Positions 55,335-63,976 of a DNA stretch of 64,000 nt are shown piece by piece. Source of the stretch: Tepidanaerobacteraceae bacterium (GTDB taxonomy: Bacteria > Bacillota > Thermosediminibacteria > Thermosediminibacterales > Tepidanaerobacteraceae); NCBI GenBank assembly GCA_024655905.1, contig JANLFP010000004.1, positions 207,277 through 271,276 on the forward strand. Reading direction: 5' to 3'. The notes beneath the pieces were generated by a model. It did no database searches. It had not been told where the DNA came from and saw only the letters and a list, made by a program, of their open reading frames with translations. Every line of letters begins with the position of its first letter. Positions within the stretch are counted from its first letter, which is position 1. Position numbers and translations under genes: made by a program.

Positions 55335-56345
55335 TCAATCATCGCAATGCGGCTTAACCCTTCCGAGATGCTCATACGCTTTATCCGAAACCATTCTGCC
55401 TCTAGACGTCCTAAAGATGTAACCTTTCTGAATAAGATAAGGTTCATATATGTCTTCTATTGTTGAAGCTTCTTCATTAAGCACTGCCGCCAATGAATCA
55501 ATTCCCACGGGCCCTCCGTTAAACTTGTCGATTATAGCCAGCAGCAGTCTTCGGTCATTCTGATCAAGACCATATGAATCAATGTCCAGAAGCTTCAAAC
55601 CTTCTTCTGCCACCTCTGATGTAATTACACCGTCAGCTTTTACCTGAGCATAATCCCTTATGCGTTTTAGAATTCTATTAGCTATTCTCGGTGTACCTCT
55701 CGAACATATTGCTATTTTTTCCGCCGCTTTGGTTTCGATACTCACATTCATAATTCTAGCCGATCTCATTAAAATATCCATTATATCTTCTTTGTCGTAA
55801 AATTCCAACCTGAGATTTACTCCAAATCTGTCACGCAATGGAGATGTAAGTTGTCCAGCTTTCGTGGTAGCACCCACCAGAGTGAAAGGATTGAGATTAA
55901 GTCTCATAGACCTTGCGCTGGGGCCTTTTCCTATCATTATATCAAGCGCAAAATCTTCCATGGCTGGATATAAAATTTCCTCTATGCTCGGATGTAGGCG
56001 GTGTATTTCATCAATAAAAAGCAAATCCCTATCGCCGAGATTCGTTAAAATCGCTGCCAAATCACCGGGGCGTTCAATAGCTGGCCCAGATGTTATTTTG
56101 ATGTTTACTCCCAGTTCATGAGCGATAATATGTGCCAGAGTAGTCTTTCCAAGGCCCGGAGGGCCATATAAAAGCACATGATCTAGAGCTTCGTGTCTCA
56201 TCATAGCGGCTTTTACAAAAATCTTCAGATTCTCTTTTGCCTTTCTTTGACCGATATACTCATCAAAAGTAAGCGGTCTCAAATCCTTTTCAAATTCCAA
56301 TTCTTCACAGCTTTTTATAGCGGGGGATAACAACCTCTCATTCAC
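55335..56345 (-). CDS. ruvB: Holliday junction branch-migration ATPase RuvB
   Basis: 336 residues, hexameric motor. Walker [15 protein letters not shown], Walker [11 protein letters not shown], sensor 1 [18 protein letters not shown] and the C-terminal winged helix ([18 protein letters not shown]). GTG start at 56345. Last of ruvC-ruvA-ruvB. Confidence 0.97.
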   Translation of the reverse strand: MNERLLSPAIKSCEELEFEKDLRPLTFDEYIGQRKAKENLKIFVKAAMMRHEALDHVLLYGPPGLGKTTLAHIIAHELGVNIKITSGPAIERPGDLAAILTNLGDRDLLFIDEIHRLHPSIEEILYPAMEDFALDIMIGKGPSARSMRLNLNPFTLVGATTKAGQLTSPLRDRFGVNLRLEFYDKEDIMDILMRSARIMNVSIETKAAEKIAICSRGTPRIANRILKRIRDYAQVKADGVITSEVAEEGLKLLDIDSYGLDQNDRRLLLAIIDKFNGGPVGIDSLAAVLNEEASTIEDIYEPYLIQKGYIFRTSRGRMVSDKAYEHLGRVKPHCDD

Positions 56346-56359
56346 CAGATATCATTCCT

Positions 56360-56950
56360 TTATTTTGAAAGTTTTTTTAGGGTTTTTTTCAAGATTTCTT
56401 CAGCGCTTTCACCAGATATACCGCTAACGGAATATTCATTCAGCACTGCCTGAATTTCATTAGATTTAAAACCCAGAGATTCCAATGCTCGCTTAACTTC
56501 GTAAAGCGCATCAGATTCAACATCTTTTTGGGAGTCGATCGGCAAATCCTTAATCCTGTCTTTTAATTCTATGATGATTTTTTGGGCCGTTTTTTTCCCA
56601 ACACCTGGAACAGATGCAAGAACACTGGAATTGTCCGATAAAATTGCCGATTTCAACTTAGATACATTCAGCAAAGACAGCATCGACATGCTAACTTTTA
56701 AACCGATTCCCGGAACTCTAATCAAAAGAAGAAAAGTTTCTCGCTCCATCTTATCGTAGAATCCTACCAGTTCGATCGCATCTTCTTTTATTAATAAATG
56801 GGTATAAAGTTTAACCTGTTCGTGAAGATAGGACTTAATACTGTTATATGTATTAAAAGAAATATTTAATTTGAATCCCCATCCTCCCGTATCAATAACT
56901 GCATAGTTTGGTTCGGCAGCCACAAGCATGCCTTTAACATAATCTAACAT
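56360..56950 (-). CDS. ruvA: Holliday junction DNA-binding protein RuvA
   Basis: 196 residues: OB fold, two helix-hairpin-helix motifs (RVPGIGLKVSMSML and SVPGVGKKTAQKIIIEL) and a C-terminal three-helix domain that contacts RuvB. ATG at 56950 with GAGAGG upstream. Twelve bases after ruvC and 14 before ruvB. Confidence 0.97.
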   Translation of the reverse strand: MLDYVKGMLVAAEPNYAVIDTGGWGFKLNISFNTYNSIKSYLHEQVKLYTHLLIKEDAIELVGFYDKMERETFLLLIRVPGIGLKVSMSMLSLLNVSKLKSAILSDNSSVLASVPGVGKKTAQKIIIELKDRIKDLPIDSQKDVESDALYEVKRALESLGFKSNEIQAVLNEYSVSGISGESAEEILKKTLKKLSK

Positions 56951-56961
56951 TTCATTACCTC

Positions 56962-57462
56962 TCAATATAAATTATCAATTGCGCTATTAAATTTCGATGA
57001 ATTAATATGGCATAAAGCTACCGCTAAAGCATCTGCCGCATCATCTGGCCTGGGAATCTCCTTCAAACCCAGAATAATTCTTGTCATTTCCTGAATCTGC
57101 AATTTGTCAGCCCTTCCATAGCCAACTACAGCTTGTTTTACCTGTAATGGGGTATACTCAAAAACTCTGACATTCATCAACGAAGCTGCTAGAAGCGCCG
57201 CTCCCCGTGCCTGCCCTACAGCTATTATGGTTTTGGCATTTTTATTGAAAAAAAGTTCTTCTATTGCAATAGCTTCTGGATTGAATTTTTTTATTAGCTC
57301 GATATATCCATTGAATATATGTTCCAATCTTTTAGCCATGGAAAGGTTTGAATCTGTTTTTAATACTCCGTATTCTACTGCGGTTTTACTATCATTGTTG
57401 GTTTCTCTCACAAGGCCATAGCCGCTTACAGCTATGCCTGGATCTATTCCCATAATCAACAT
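56962..57462 (-). CDS. ruvC: Holliday junction resolvase RuvC
   Basis: RNase H-fold endonuclease, 166 residues. Catalytic acids in GIDPGIAVSGYG, AIEELFFNKNAKT and PDDAADALAVALCH. The ATG at 57462 is preceded 5 bases upstream by AAGGGTG, which lies in the 3' arm of a long hairpin (57464-57503). An ATG three codons in is an alternative start outside the immediate vicinity of the hairpin. Confidence 0.96.
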   Translation of the reverse strand: MLIMGIDPGIAVSGYGLVRETNNDSKTAVEYGVLKTDSNLSMAKRLEHIFNGYIELIKKFNPEAIAIEELFFNKNAKTIIAVGQARGAALLAASLMNVRVFEYTPLQVKQAVVGYGRADKLQIQEMTRIILGLKEIPRPDDAADALAVALCHINSSKFNSAIDNLY

Positions 57463-57463
57463 A

Positions 57464-57503
57464 AAATCACCCTTAAATGTAATTCTACATTAAAGGGTGA
57501 TTT
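57464..57503 (-). promoter_or_regulatory. Long hairpin enclosing the ruvC ribosome binding site
   Basis: Two 18-base arms (57464-57481 and 57486-57503) match at 17 of 18 positions with a four-base loop. The 3' arm on the minus strand carries AAGGGTG, the ribosome binding site of ruvC, and the ATG follows at once. It begins about 27 bases after the bofC stop. It may be a terminator (only TTTT follows) or a block on ruvC translation from read-through transcripts. Confidence 0.6.
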
Positions 57504-57529
57504 CCTTTTTTTATTATTGCTATTGATGG

Positions 57530-58093
57530 TTAATTCGTTAAACCTTCACGGATTTCGAGGAATTCTTCTCTACTATTTATTATGATTCCCCTTTCTAGCA
57601 TGGTTCGGTCCTCTTCCCGCAGGGTATCTGCCAATATATCGGTTTTTTCTACGACTTCGGATTGTACTCCGGGCAAACCTCTGAAAAGGGTTACATAACC
57701 GTCATTCAAGCCAATATAATAGTGATCGCCGCAAATTCCATCAATCTGTTTTTTTAATACGACTTCATCCGGTGTAAAACTTTCTATTTCCCAACCTTCT
57801 ACCTCTTTTTCAAGCTGTTTTTTTGTGAAACCTGCGAATCTTTCTTCCGCAGTTTTCTCCTCCCTGTTTTCATGACCGCATCCGGAATAATAAGTAATAT
57901 AAATCATCTTTGCTCCGGGTTTTAATTTTATTTCTTCCAAATTGCTCACATCATGATTTTCAATATTTTCTGCGTAATTATTGCCTGCATGATTTTCTCG
58001 CAAGGAAATAAAAGTTTTTAAATATCCTATACTGAAACCTGTTACCATTAAAATTATAAAAAGTATCAAAAACCTGATTAATTTATTGGGCAT
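57530..58093 (-). CDS. bofC: BofC-like regulator of the SigK checkpoint
   Basis: 187 residues with an N-terminal membrane or signal segment (FLILFIILMVTGFSIGYL), a divergent middle with YITYYSGCGHENREEKTAEE, and a C-terminal BofC-type domain (HYYIGLNDGYVTLFRGLPG). BofC, made in the forespore under SigG, inhibits SpoIVB and so delays pro-SigK processing. ATG at 58093 with GAGGAGG upstream. A strong SigG-like promoter lies at 58126-58155. Confidence 0.85.
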   Translation of the reverse strand: MPNKLIRFLILFIILMVTGFSIGYLKTFISLRENHAGNNYAENIENHDVSNLEEIKLKPGAKMIYITYYSGCGHENREEKTAEERFAGFTKKQLEKEVEGWEIESFTPDEVVLKKQIDGICGDHYYIGLNDGYVTLFRGLPGVQSEVVEKTDILADTLREEDRTMLERGIIINSREEFLEIREGLTN

Positions 58094-58125
58094 ACTTATT
58101 CCTCCTCAATTGCCCTTTGGAAATT

Positions 58126-58155
58126 TAGTATGCCCGAATTATTGTAATAATATAC
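58126..58155 (-). promoter_or_regulatory. SigG-like promoter of bofC
   Basis: Minus strand: GTATA (58151-58155), 18-base spacer, CATACTA (58126-58132). The -10 is a perfect match to the SigG consensus CATNHTA and the -35 agrees at four of five positions with GMATR. No good SigA pair is seen in the same gap. Confidence 0.72.
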
Positions 58156-58171
58156 AAATTTTATCTAATTT

Positions 58172-58909
58172 TTATTCTTCGCTATCACTGGATTCATAAT
58201 TTGTATATACATTTTGCACATCATCGTGATCCTCAAGAGCTTCAAGCAGCCGTTCCATGCTTTCGCTTTCCTTAGTCGATAAAGTTAAGGTTGTTTTTGG
58301 CAATAAAGTAACTTCGGCTGAAGAGATTCTGATATTATTCTGCTCCAGTGCTTTTTTAACAGTTTCAAACTGTTCCGGGCTTGTAGTTATTTCAATGGAA
58401 TCATCCTGCTCTTCCACATCATCAGCTCCGGAATCAATTGCTACCATCATGATATTATCCACATCGGTATTCTCATTCTTTTCGATTATAAACAAACCCT
58501 TCTTATCAAACATCCATGCCACGCAACCCGCCTCTCCAAGGTTACCTCCATGTTTATCAAATATGTGTCTCATTTCCGCAGCCGTCCTGTTCCTGTTGTC
58601 TGTCATTACATCAAGCAATATTGCCGCGCCTCCCGGGCCGTAACCTTCATACGTTATTTCCTCGTAATCTGCACCGCCCAATTCTCCGCTGCCCCTTTTA
58701 ATGGCTCTCATTATATTCTCATTCGGCATGTTTGCTTCTTTAGCCTTTTCAATTATGTCTTTCAACCTGGAGTTGGCGTTGGGGTCTGGACCGCCTTCCC
58801 GGGTTGCTACGATAATCATCTTGCTAAATTTCGTATAGAGTTTCCCTTTTTGAGCATCAACTTTTGCCTTTTTATGTTTAATATTTGCCCATTTAGAGTG
58901 TCCTGACAT
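58172..58909 (-). CDS. yebC: YebC/PmpR-family regulator (TACO1-like)
   Basis: 245 residues, three-domain family protein beginning SGHSKWANIKHKKAKVDAQKG, with GGPDPNANSRLKDIIEKAK and YEGYGPGGAAILLDVMTDNRNRT (in parts). Members have been described as DNA-binding regulators and, more recently, as translation factors for proline-rich proteins, complementary to EF-P. ATG at 58909. Stands apart from its neighbours. Confidence 0.95.
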   Translation of the reverse strand: MSGHSKWANIKHKKAKVDAQKGKLYTKFSKMIIVATREGGPDPNANSRLKDIIEKAKEANMPNENIMRAIKRGSGELGGADYEEITYEGYGPGGAAILLDVMTDNRNRTAAEMRHIFDKHGGNLGEAGCVAWMFDKKGLFIIEKNENTDVDNIMMVAIDSGADDVEEQDDSIEITTSPEQFETVKKALEQNNIRISSAEVTLLPKTTLTLSTKESESMERLLEALEDHDDVQNVYTNYESSDSEE

Positions 58910-58994
58910 CTTTTCTCTCCCCCGATTCTAATAATCCCATATATAAAATTTACGAAATAATTGTAGCATAAAAAGCGATTATTGAAAAGAAGCT

Positions 58995-59615
58995 TTACAT
59001 GTAAACTTGATATAGCCATTTTATTTTCGCGCAACCCGAAGTAATATTCATGATGAAATCTTTGAAATTCAGTGCAGAGTTTGCCGGAACACATACATTA
59101 AGTAAAACATGCTGGCTGAAATCAATGTCTCTGATAATCATCCCATTCCTACTTATTTCTCTTTGAAGCCTGCCTAACTGGTTATAATCCACCTTCACTT
59201 CATATATATCATACATAATTTTTTTAATAATTTCAGCTTGGTTTATACCTTCAGCAGCACTTTCGCTATAAGCTCTTATTAAACCATTTGCGCCAAGAAG
59301 AACCCCTCCAAAGTAACGGGTTACAACTATCAGAATATTTTTTAGCCTTTTATTTTTTATAATTTCGAGGATTGGTTTTCCAGCAGTACCTGATGGCTCG
59401 CCGTCATCGCTGAATTTTTGAATTTCCTCATCAATGCCAATAGTATATGCATAAACATTATGAGTAGCGTCCCAATATTTTTTGCGAAGAGAATCCAAAT
59501 ACTCTTCCGCTTTCTGAAAACTGTCAACAGGCAACACATTTGATATGAATTTTGATTTTTTTATTATAAGAACACGCTGAGCCGGTGCCTTTACTGTAAA
59601 ATACTCATCATACAT
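58995..59615 (-). CDS. yigZ: YigZ/IMPACT-family protein
   Basis: 206 residues. N-terminal UPF0029 (Impact) domain with KKSKFISNVLPVDS, ATHNVYAYTIG, SDDGEPSGTAGKPILEII and VTRYFGGVLLGANGLIRAYSE (in parts), then a DUF1949 ferredoxin-like C-terminal domain. Function uncertain; it may act on ribosomes or nucleic acids. ATG at 59615 with AAAGAGG upstream. Confidence 0.93.
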   Translation of the reverse strand: MYDEYFTVKAPAQRVLIIKKSKFISNVLPVDSFQKAEEYLDSLRKKYWDATHNVYAYTIGIDEEIQKFSDDGEPSGTAGKPILEIIKNKRLKNILIVVTRYFGGVLLGANGLIRAYSESAAEGINQAEIIKKIMYDIYEVKVDYNQLGRLQREISRNGMIIRDIDFSQHVLLNVCVPANSALNFKDFIMNITSGCAKIKWLYQVYM

Positions 59616-59763
59616 CGCAAAACCTCTTTAATAAGTAATATAAACCATTTATCTAAAATATTAATTGCATCAATATAATATGTCAAGGTAAATATGTCAA
59701 AAACCCAGTATGATATATTTCTGAGCATAAACATAAAAATATATTAAATCCTTTAAAAATTAT

Positions 59764-59805
59764 AGTGGCATTAATTCCTTAATATTATTTGGAATCAATG
59801 CCACA
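59764..59805 (-). terminator. Hairpin after sleB
   Basis: GTGGCATT.ATTCC and its partner GGAAT.AATGCCAC (arms 59765-59778 and 59791-59804, one mismatch) form a long stem 36 bases after the sleB stop. The following tail is TATAATTTTT, so termination is plausible but not textbook. Confidence 0.6.
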
Positions 59806-59840
59806 TTTGTTCATTAATTCAGTTTTATTATGATAATCTT

Positions 59841-60524
59841 CTATTGTGAAAATATGTGGTTGCCGATAGTGGTAATATATGACCTTGATCGCACCCATTG
59901 ATCATTGGTTTTTTGGGGGTTGTAAAATGTTGTCGCCCCGCCGGTAGGGTCATACCCGGCTATAGCATCCATAACGGCTCTTCTCGCAGTCTCATCGGGT
60001 ATCAGGTAGATTTGACCGTCTTCTACCGGGCTGTACTGATAATAACCGTCAACTACTTGAAAAATTATTCCCGGTATGGTCTTCGGATATTTTGGGTCCT
60101 TCAGCCTATTCAATACTGTTGCTGCCACCGCTACTTGACCTGCATACGGTTCGCCCCTGGCTTCAGCATAAACCAATCTTGCCAGAAGTTCTATATCTCT
60201 TTGAGAAAACCTGCCTGTATTTCCCCGAAAAGAAGCATTAACATTCAACGCTCTAAATGTCTGCTGACCCACAATCCCGTCTGCCCTCAAACCTCTAGAA
60301 CTCTGAAACCTTTTAACGGCGGCTTCTGTCTTAGGCCCGAAAATCCCATCAACAAAACCTGCCCAAAATCCTAATGTATTTAGTTGTTGCTGTAGTTGGG
60401 CAACATCATCTCCTGCTGAGCGCATCATCAGTGTTCGATCTCCGAGGCTGGCAGCCATGGCAACTGGTGTAAGTGTTGATAACAACACAAGAATCAATAA
60501 AATATTTGCAACAGTTTTTCTCAT
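59841..60524 (-). CDS. sleB: Spore cortex-lytic enzyme SleB
   Basis: Germination-specific lytic transglycosylase held in the dormant spore coat. 227 residues: signal peptide (about 1-24), peptidoglycan-binding domain (DDVAQLQQQLNTLGF...GPKTEAAVKRFQSSRGL), then the Hydrolase_2 domain with LARLVYAEARGEPYAGQVAVAA, the catalytic glutamate in YAEARGE, and VRSRSYITTIGNHIFS. ATG at 60524 with AAAGGAGGGG upstream. The usual ypeB partner is not adjacent. Confidence 0.93.
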   Translation of the reverse strand: MRKTVANILLILVLLSTLTPVAMAASLGDRTLMMRSAGDDVAQLQQQLNTLGFWAGFVDGIFGPKTEAAVKRFQSSRGLRADGIVGQQTFRALNVNASFRGNTGRFSQRDIELLARLVYAEARGEPYAGQVAVAATVLNRLKDPKYPKTIPGIIFQVVDGYYQYSPVEDGQIYLIPDETARRAVMDAIAGYDPTGGATTFYNPQKTNDQWVRSRSYITTIGNHIFSQ

Positions 60525-60572
60525 GGTTTCCCCTCCTTTAGTTTCAGAGACCGAAGAAGAGTTGAAAATATT

Positions 60573-60603
60573 ATACCATGATCTCTTTGGATTAACAAAA
60601 TGC
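60573..60603 (-). promoter_or_regulatory. Candidate sleB promoter (SigG-like or SigA)
   Basis: Minus strand: GCATT, 18-base spacer, CATGGTA agrees with the SigG consensus at 10 of 12 positions. The same stretch also gives TTGTTA, 17 bases, TATAAT for SigA. sleB is SigG-controlled in Bacillus, which favours the first reading. Confidence 0.45.
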
Positions 60604-60722
60604 GTGTTCCGACATATGCATCCGTATTATGTTTACAATAATTATATTATGTTATTATTTATTTCGCCCATATTTAAACATGGTTTTGCTAATTAATTTA
60701 TTATAATGGTTTGTACTTCATT

Positions 60723-61889
60723 TTAATCTAGTATTAACCTTTTTAACCATAAAAAAGCAACATTAAAGGAGAAACCACCTGTTATAAGGCAATCAAATAC
60801 TTTTTTATAGCGCATACTCTCCGGCGTTTGGGTCATTATCATGCAAATCGCTTTTAAAAATCTTTCCTGCATACCTTTTTGAAATACATGCTTCTTATTT
60901 CCAAAATATACACTCAAAAAAGCCGATAATCTAAATTCACCCAAAAAAGTTTCATAACATCTTTTTTCATATTCCCTGCCATCTTTATTTTGATTTATCA
61001 CATCTGACAGTATTTCTGCACTACGCAGGGCATAATAAATACCTTCCCCTGAAAATGCATCCACGAAACCCGCAGCATCCCCCAGTAAAAATATACGTTT
61101 ATCAGATATTTTTCTAAACCGGCCTCCTGCAGGCAAAAATGCTGCATTGTATTTTAAATTTGATAAACTTTTTTTATCTTTCATATTTTTTTCTAGCAAA
61201 AGTTTAAAAGCAGAAATGATTCGTTTACTATCGAATACTGTTCCTCCAACGCCTATATTATAATAATTGTTCCCCGGGAAGCACCATCCAATACCGGCTA
61301 AGACATCAGGAAAGCAAAACTCTACTGCATTTACTCTTTTTTGAACTACATATTCATCTGGTACATGAGCACATAATGCGATGCCTTTCTCCCATTTGCT
61401 CCATCGTTTTCTGATATTTGATGCTCTGGCGACTTTACTGAAACATCCATCGGCTCCTATAAGATAATCCGCGTAAAAGTTGCCTCTTGCAGTTTGAATT
61501 TTATAACCTGCGGATTCCAATATGCAGCTTTCAAATCTGCAATTATCTATAAAATCCGCACCGGCTTCAACCGCTTTTCTAGCTAAAAATTGATCGAATT
61601 CTTTACGCTTAACAATTATTCCAAGAGGCGTTCTACTTTCTATAACTGCTTGCTCTTCGTTCTTTCCTATTAAACATATTTTGTTTATAATATTATGATT
61701 TATATCAATCGTTAAAGTATGTCTTTTGAGTAAATCCATGGCATTTTTTGAAATTAACCCACCGCACGCTTTTTCCCTAGGAAAACTACATTTATCTATA
61801 ATGAGCACTTTTATTCCCTTTCTTGCTAGATTCAATGCGCAAAAAGATCCAGAAGGACCAGCACCTATTATAACAGCATCATATTTCAA
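60723..61889 (-). CDS. FAD-dependent oxidoreductase, geranylgeranyl-reductase family
   Basis: 388 residues. FAD-binding GxGxxG as AVIIGAGPSGSFCALNLARKG (in parts), CGGLISKNAMDLL, the second FAD motif IFLLGDAAGFVDAFSGEGIYYAL. Members reduce isoprenoid double bonds or act as electron-transfer flavoproteins; the substrate here is unknown. TTG start at 61889 with AAGGTGAG upstream. Single gene with no clear partner. Confidence 0.88.
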   Translation of the reverse strand: MKYDAVIIGAGPSGSFCALNLARKGIKVLIIDKCSFPREKACGGLISKNAMDLLKRHTLTIDINHNIINKICLIGKNEEQAVIESRTPLGIIVKRKEFDQFLARKAVEAGADFIDNCRFESCILESAGYKIQTARGNFYADYLIGADGCFSKVARASNIRKRWSKWEKGIALCAHVPDEYVVQKRVNAVEFCFPDVLAGIGWCFPGNNYYNIGVGGTVFDSKRIISAFKLLLEKNMKDKKSLSNLKYNAAFLPAGGRFRKISDKRIFLLGDAAGFVDAFSGEGIYYALRSAEILSDVINQNKDGREYEKRCYETFLGEFRLSAFLSVYFGNKKHVFQKGMQERFLKAICMIMTQTPESMRYKKVFDCLITGGFSFNVAFLWLKRLILD

Positions 61890-61993
61890 GATCTCACCTT
61901 CGATAAATTCTATAGTTAACTAATATTTTGCAGTATTATTTTTAACAGGCTATGCCTTAAGTTATACCATTTAAGCAATCTGCCCGTTAAACA

Positions 61994-62015
61994 ACAAAAA
62001 AGAGCCTTCAGGCTC
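61994..62015 (-). terminator. Terminator after the beta-CASP hydrolase gene
   Basis: GAGCC and GGCTC pair around TGAA on the minus strand, followed by T6. It lies about 11 bases after the stop at 62026. Confidence 0.85.
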
Positions 62016-62025
62016 AGTAAAAAAG

Positions 62026-63582
62026 TTATATAACTTTTTCGATACTTTTAAGTTTATCATAAAGCAATTCTAAATCGTTCTTTTCCATGTTTGTTTTGTA
62101 TATCTGGTTTAATTTGCTTAACACCGTATTATACAATAATTCTAAGTCCCTGTCAGTCAATTTTTCGGAAGCAGACACCTGTTTTTCCGGCAGTTCGAAG
62201 CTCTGCTTCCACTCTGGAACAATTACATCCAGTGCTAGGGTTTTTTCAAGCAACTCTTTAAGCTTTTCAATGCCTTCAATTTCACCATGAACCAGAAATA
62301 CTTTTCGGGGAAGTTTATTGAAAGAACTCACCCATTTCAGCAGAGCCGGCTGGTCAGCATGAGCAGAAAACCCTTCAATGTTATATATTTTCGCTTTTAC
62401 GGCAATTTCTTCACCGTGTATCTTTACCGTTTTTTTGCCGTCTATTATTTGCCTTCCGAGAGTGCCTTCCGCTTGATAGCCTACAAACAATACTGAAGAT
62501 TCGGGTCTCCATAGATTATGCTTTAAATGATGTTTTATCCTGCCCGCTTCACACATCCCGCTCGCTGAAATTATTATTGCATGTCCTCTGACTTCGTTCA
62601 ATCTCATTGACTCTTCCTGAGTTCTGGCCATTTTTAGTTTTTGCAATATAATTGGCGACTGCCCAGAAATTTCATATGCTTTTCTAGTTTCCTCATCATA
62701 ATATTGCACACTTGACTTGAAAATTTCACTGGCGGATATAGCAAGAGGACTGTCTATGTAAATATCGCAATCAGGCAATTTGCCTTCTTTTTCCAATATT
62801 CCTAGATAATATAGAATATCTTGGGTTCTTTCAACAGCAAAAGCCGGAATAATGAGGTTCCCGCCCCTCTCAAAAGTTTCTTCGATGATTCTTAATAAAA
62901 TTTCTTTTTTATCTCCTATCTTTTCATGAATTCTATTTCCATAGGTCGATTCCATTATTAGATAATCCGCATAATCTATATTTGTTGGATCGTTTACAAT
63001 AGGTTGATTATAATTACCCAAATCACCTGAAAATACAATCTTAATTTTCTCTTCATCTTTTTTTATCCACATTTCAACAATAGCTGAACCCAGTATATGC
63101 CCGGCATCCCGCAATCTTATAGATACTGTGGGCGATAATTCTGTAAGCAGTTCATAATCCAACCCTTTAAACTGCAACATTACTTTGCCAGCATCTATGT
63201 GGTCATAAATAGGCTGTAAAATTTCTTTCCCGGCTCTTAATAGCTTTCTATTTTTCCTTTCAACTTCCAGTTCTTGTATATGCCCACTGTCCGGCAGCAT
63301 TATCGAACATAATTCCATCGTTGGCTTAGTAGTAATTATAGGCCCCTTAAATCCCTTTTTCATAAGCTTTGGCAGTAATCCGCTGTGATCTATGTGTGCA
63401 TGGGTAAGAACAACATAATCTATTTCAGCAGGGTTAAATAAAAATTCTCCATAATTCCTTTCTTTTAATTCTTTTGGTCCTTGATACATTCCGCAATCTA
63501 CTAATATTTTTATATCTTCTGTCTCTATTAAGTAACATGAACCCGTTACCGTTTTGCATGCACCGTAAAATGTTAATTTCAT
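62026..63582 (-). CDS. MBL-fold beta-CASP RNA-processing-type hydrolase
   Basis: 518 residues with the metallo-beta-lactamase core (VLTHAHIDHSGLLPKL), beta-CASP domain and C-terminal RMMBL motif (VHGEIEGIEKLKELLE). Resembles archaeal and bacterial CPSF73/YtnL-type nucleases. An RNA substrate is likely but not shown by sequence. ATG at 63582 with AAGGAAG upstream. Lies just downstream of the rRNA-tRNA unit. Confidence 0.93.
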   Translation of the reverse strand: MKLTFYGACKTVTGSCYLIETEDIKILVDCGMYQGPKELKERNYGEFLFNPAEIDYVVLTHAHIDHSGLLPKLMKKGFKGPIITTKPTMELCSIMLPDSGHIQELEVERKNRKLLRAGKEILQPIYDHIDAGKVMLQFKGLDYELLTELSPTVSIRLRDAGHILGSAIVEMWIKKDEEKIKIVFSGDLGNYNQPIVNDPTNIDYADYLIMESTYGNRIHEKIGDKKEILLRIIEETFERGGNLIIPAFAVERTQDILYYLGILEKEGKLPDCDIYIDSPLAISASEIFKSSVQYYDEETRKAYEISGQSPIILQKLKMARTQEESMRLNEVRGHAIIISASGMCEAGRIKHHLKHNLWRPESSVLFVGYQAEGTLGRQIIDGKKTVKIHGEEIAVKAKIYNIEGFSAHADQPALLKWVSSFNKLPRKVFLVHGEIEGIEKLKELLEKTLALDVIVPEWKQSFELPEKQVSASEKLTDRDLELLYNTVLSKLNQIYKTNMEKNDLELLYDKLKSIEKVI

Positions 63583-63607
63583 GACTTCCTTCCTTTCATA
63601 AAAAAAA

Positions 63608-63682
63608 TGGCTCCCCGAGTAGGATTCGAACCTACGACCCTCCGGTTAACAGCCGGATGCTCTACCGCTGAGCTATCGAGGA
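63608..63682 (-). tRNA. tRNA-Asn (GTT anticodon)
   Basis: Minus strand begins TCCTCGATAGCTCAGC; acceptor stem TCCTCGA pairs with TCGGGGA, the anticodon loop is CTGTTAA (anticodon GTT), the T loop GTTCGAATC is intact, and CCA is encoded. It follows 5S rRNA by about 28 bases, so it belongs to the rRNA transcript. Confidence 0.97.
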
Positions 63683-63710
63683 ACACATCTTCTTAATATA
63701 TATTTTTTAT

Positions 63711-63826
63711 TCCCGGCAGCGACCTACTCTCCCGGGGGAAATCCCCAAGTACCATCGGCGCTGGAGGGCTTAACCTGTGTGTTCGGCATGGGAACCGGTG
63801 TTTCCCCTCCGCTATGACCACCGGGA
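63711..63826 (-). rRNA. rrf: 5S ribosomal RNA
   Basis: About 116 bases on the minus strand, starting TTCCCGGTGGTCATAGCGGA and ending GTCGCTGCCGGGA; closing stem CCCGG/CCGGG and internal CGAACACACAGG segment are typical of bacterial 5S. Ends are estimated from the terminal stem. Confidence 0.95.
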
Positions 63827-63976
63827 AAATCGGATATCGGATTTCAGATGTCGGATGTCAGATTAAGTTGGATTTGCTGAAGGCAAATCCTTCTATTCTG
63901 ACTTCTCATTTCTGGCCTCTGACTTCTGCTTTTTTGTTGCACCTTCAAAATTGCACAGTGAAAAGTTTTTTGTTTT
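63827..63976. repeat. 23S-5S spacer with short degenerate repeats
   Basis: About 150 bases. The half next to the 5S gene has several TCGGAT/TCAGAT units (63829-63864). The middle has a perfect eight-pair hairpin GGATTTGC/GCAAATCC (63870-63890). The remaining part has repeated TCTGACTTCT-like units. No tRNA lies in this spacer. Confidence 0.6.
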
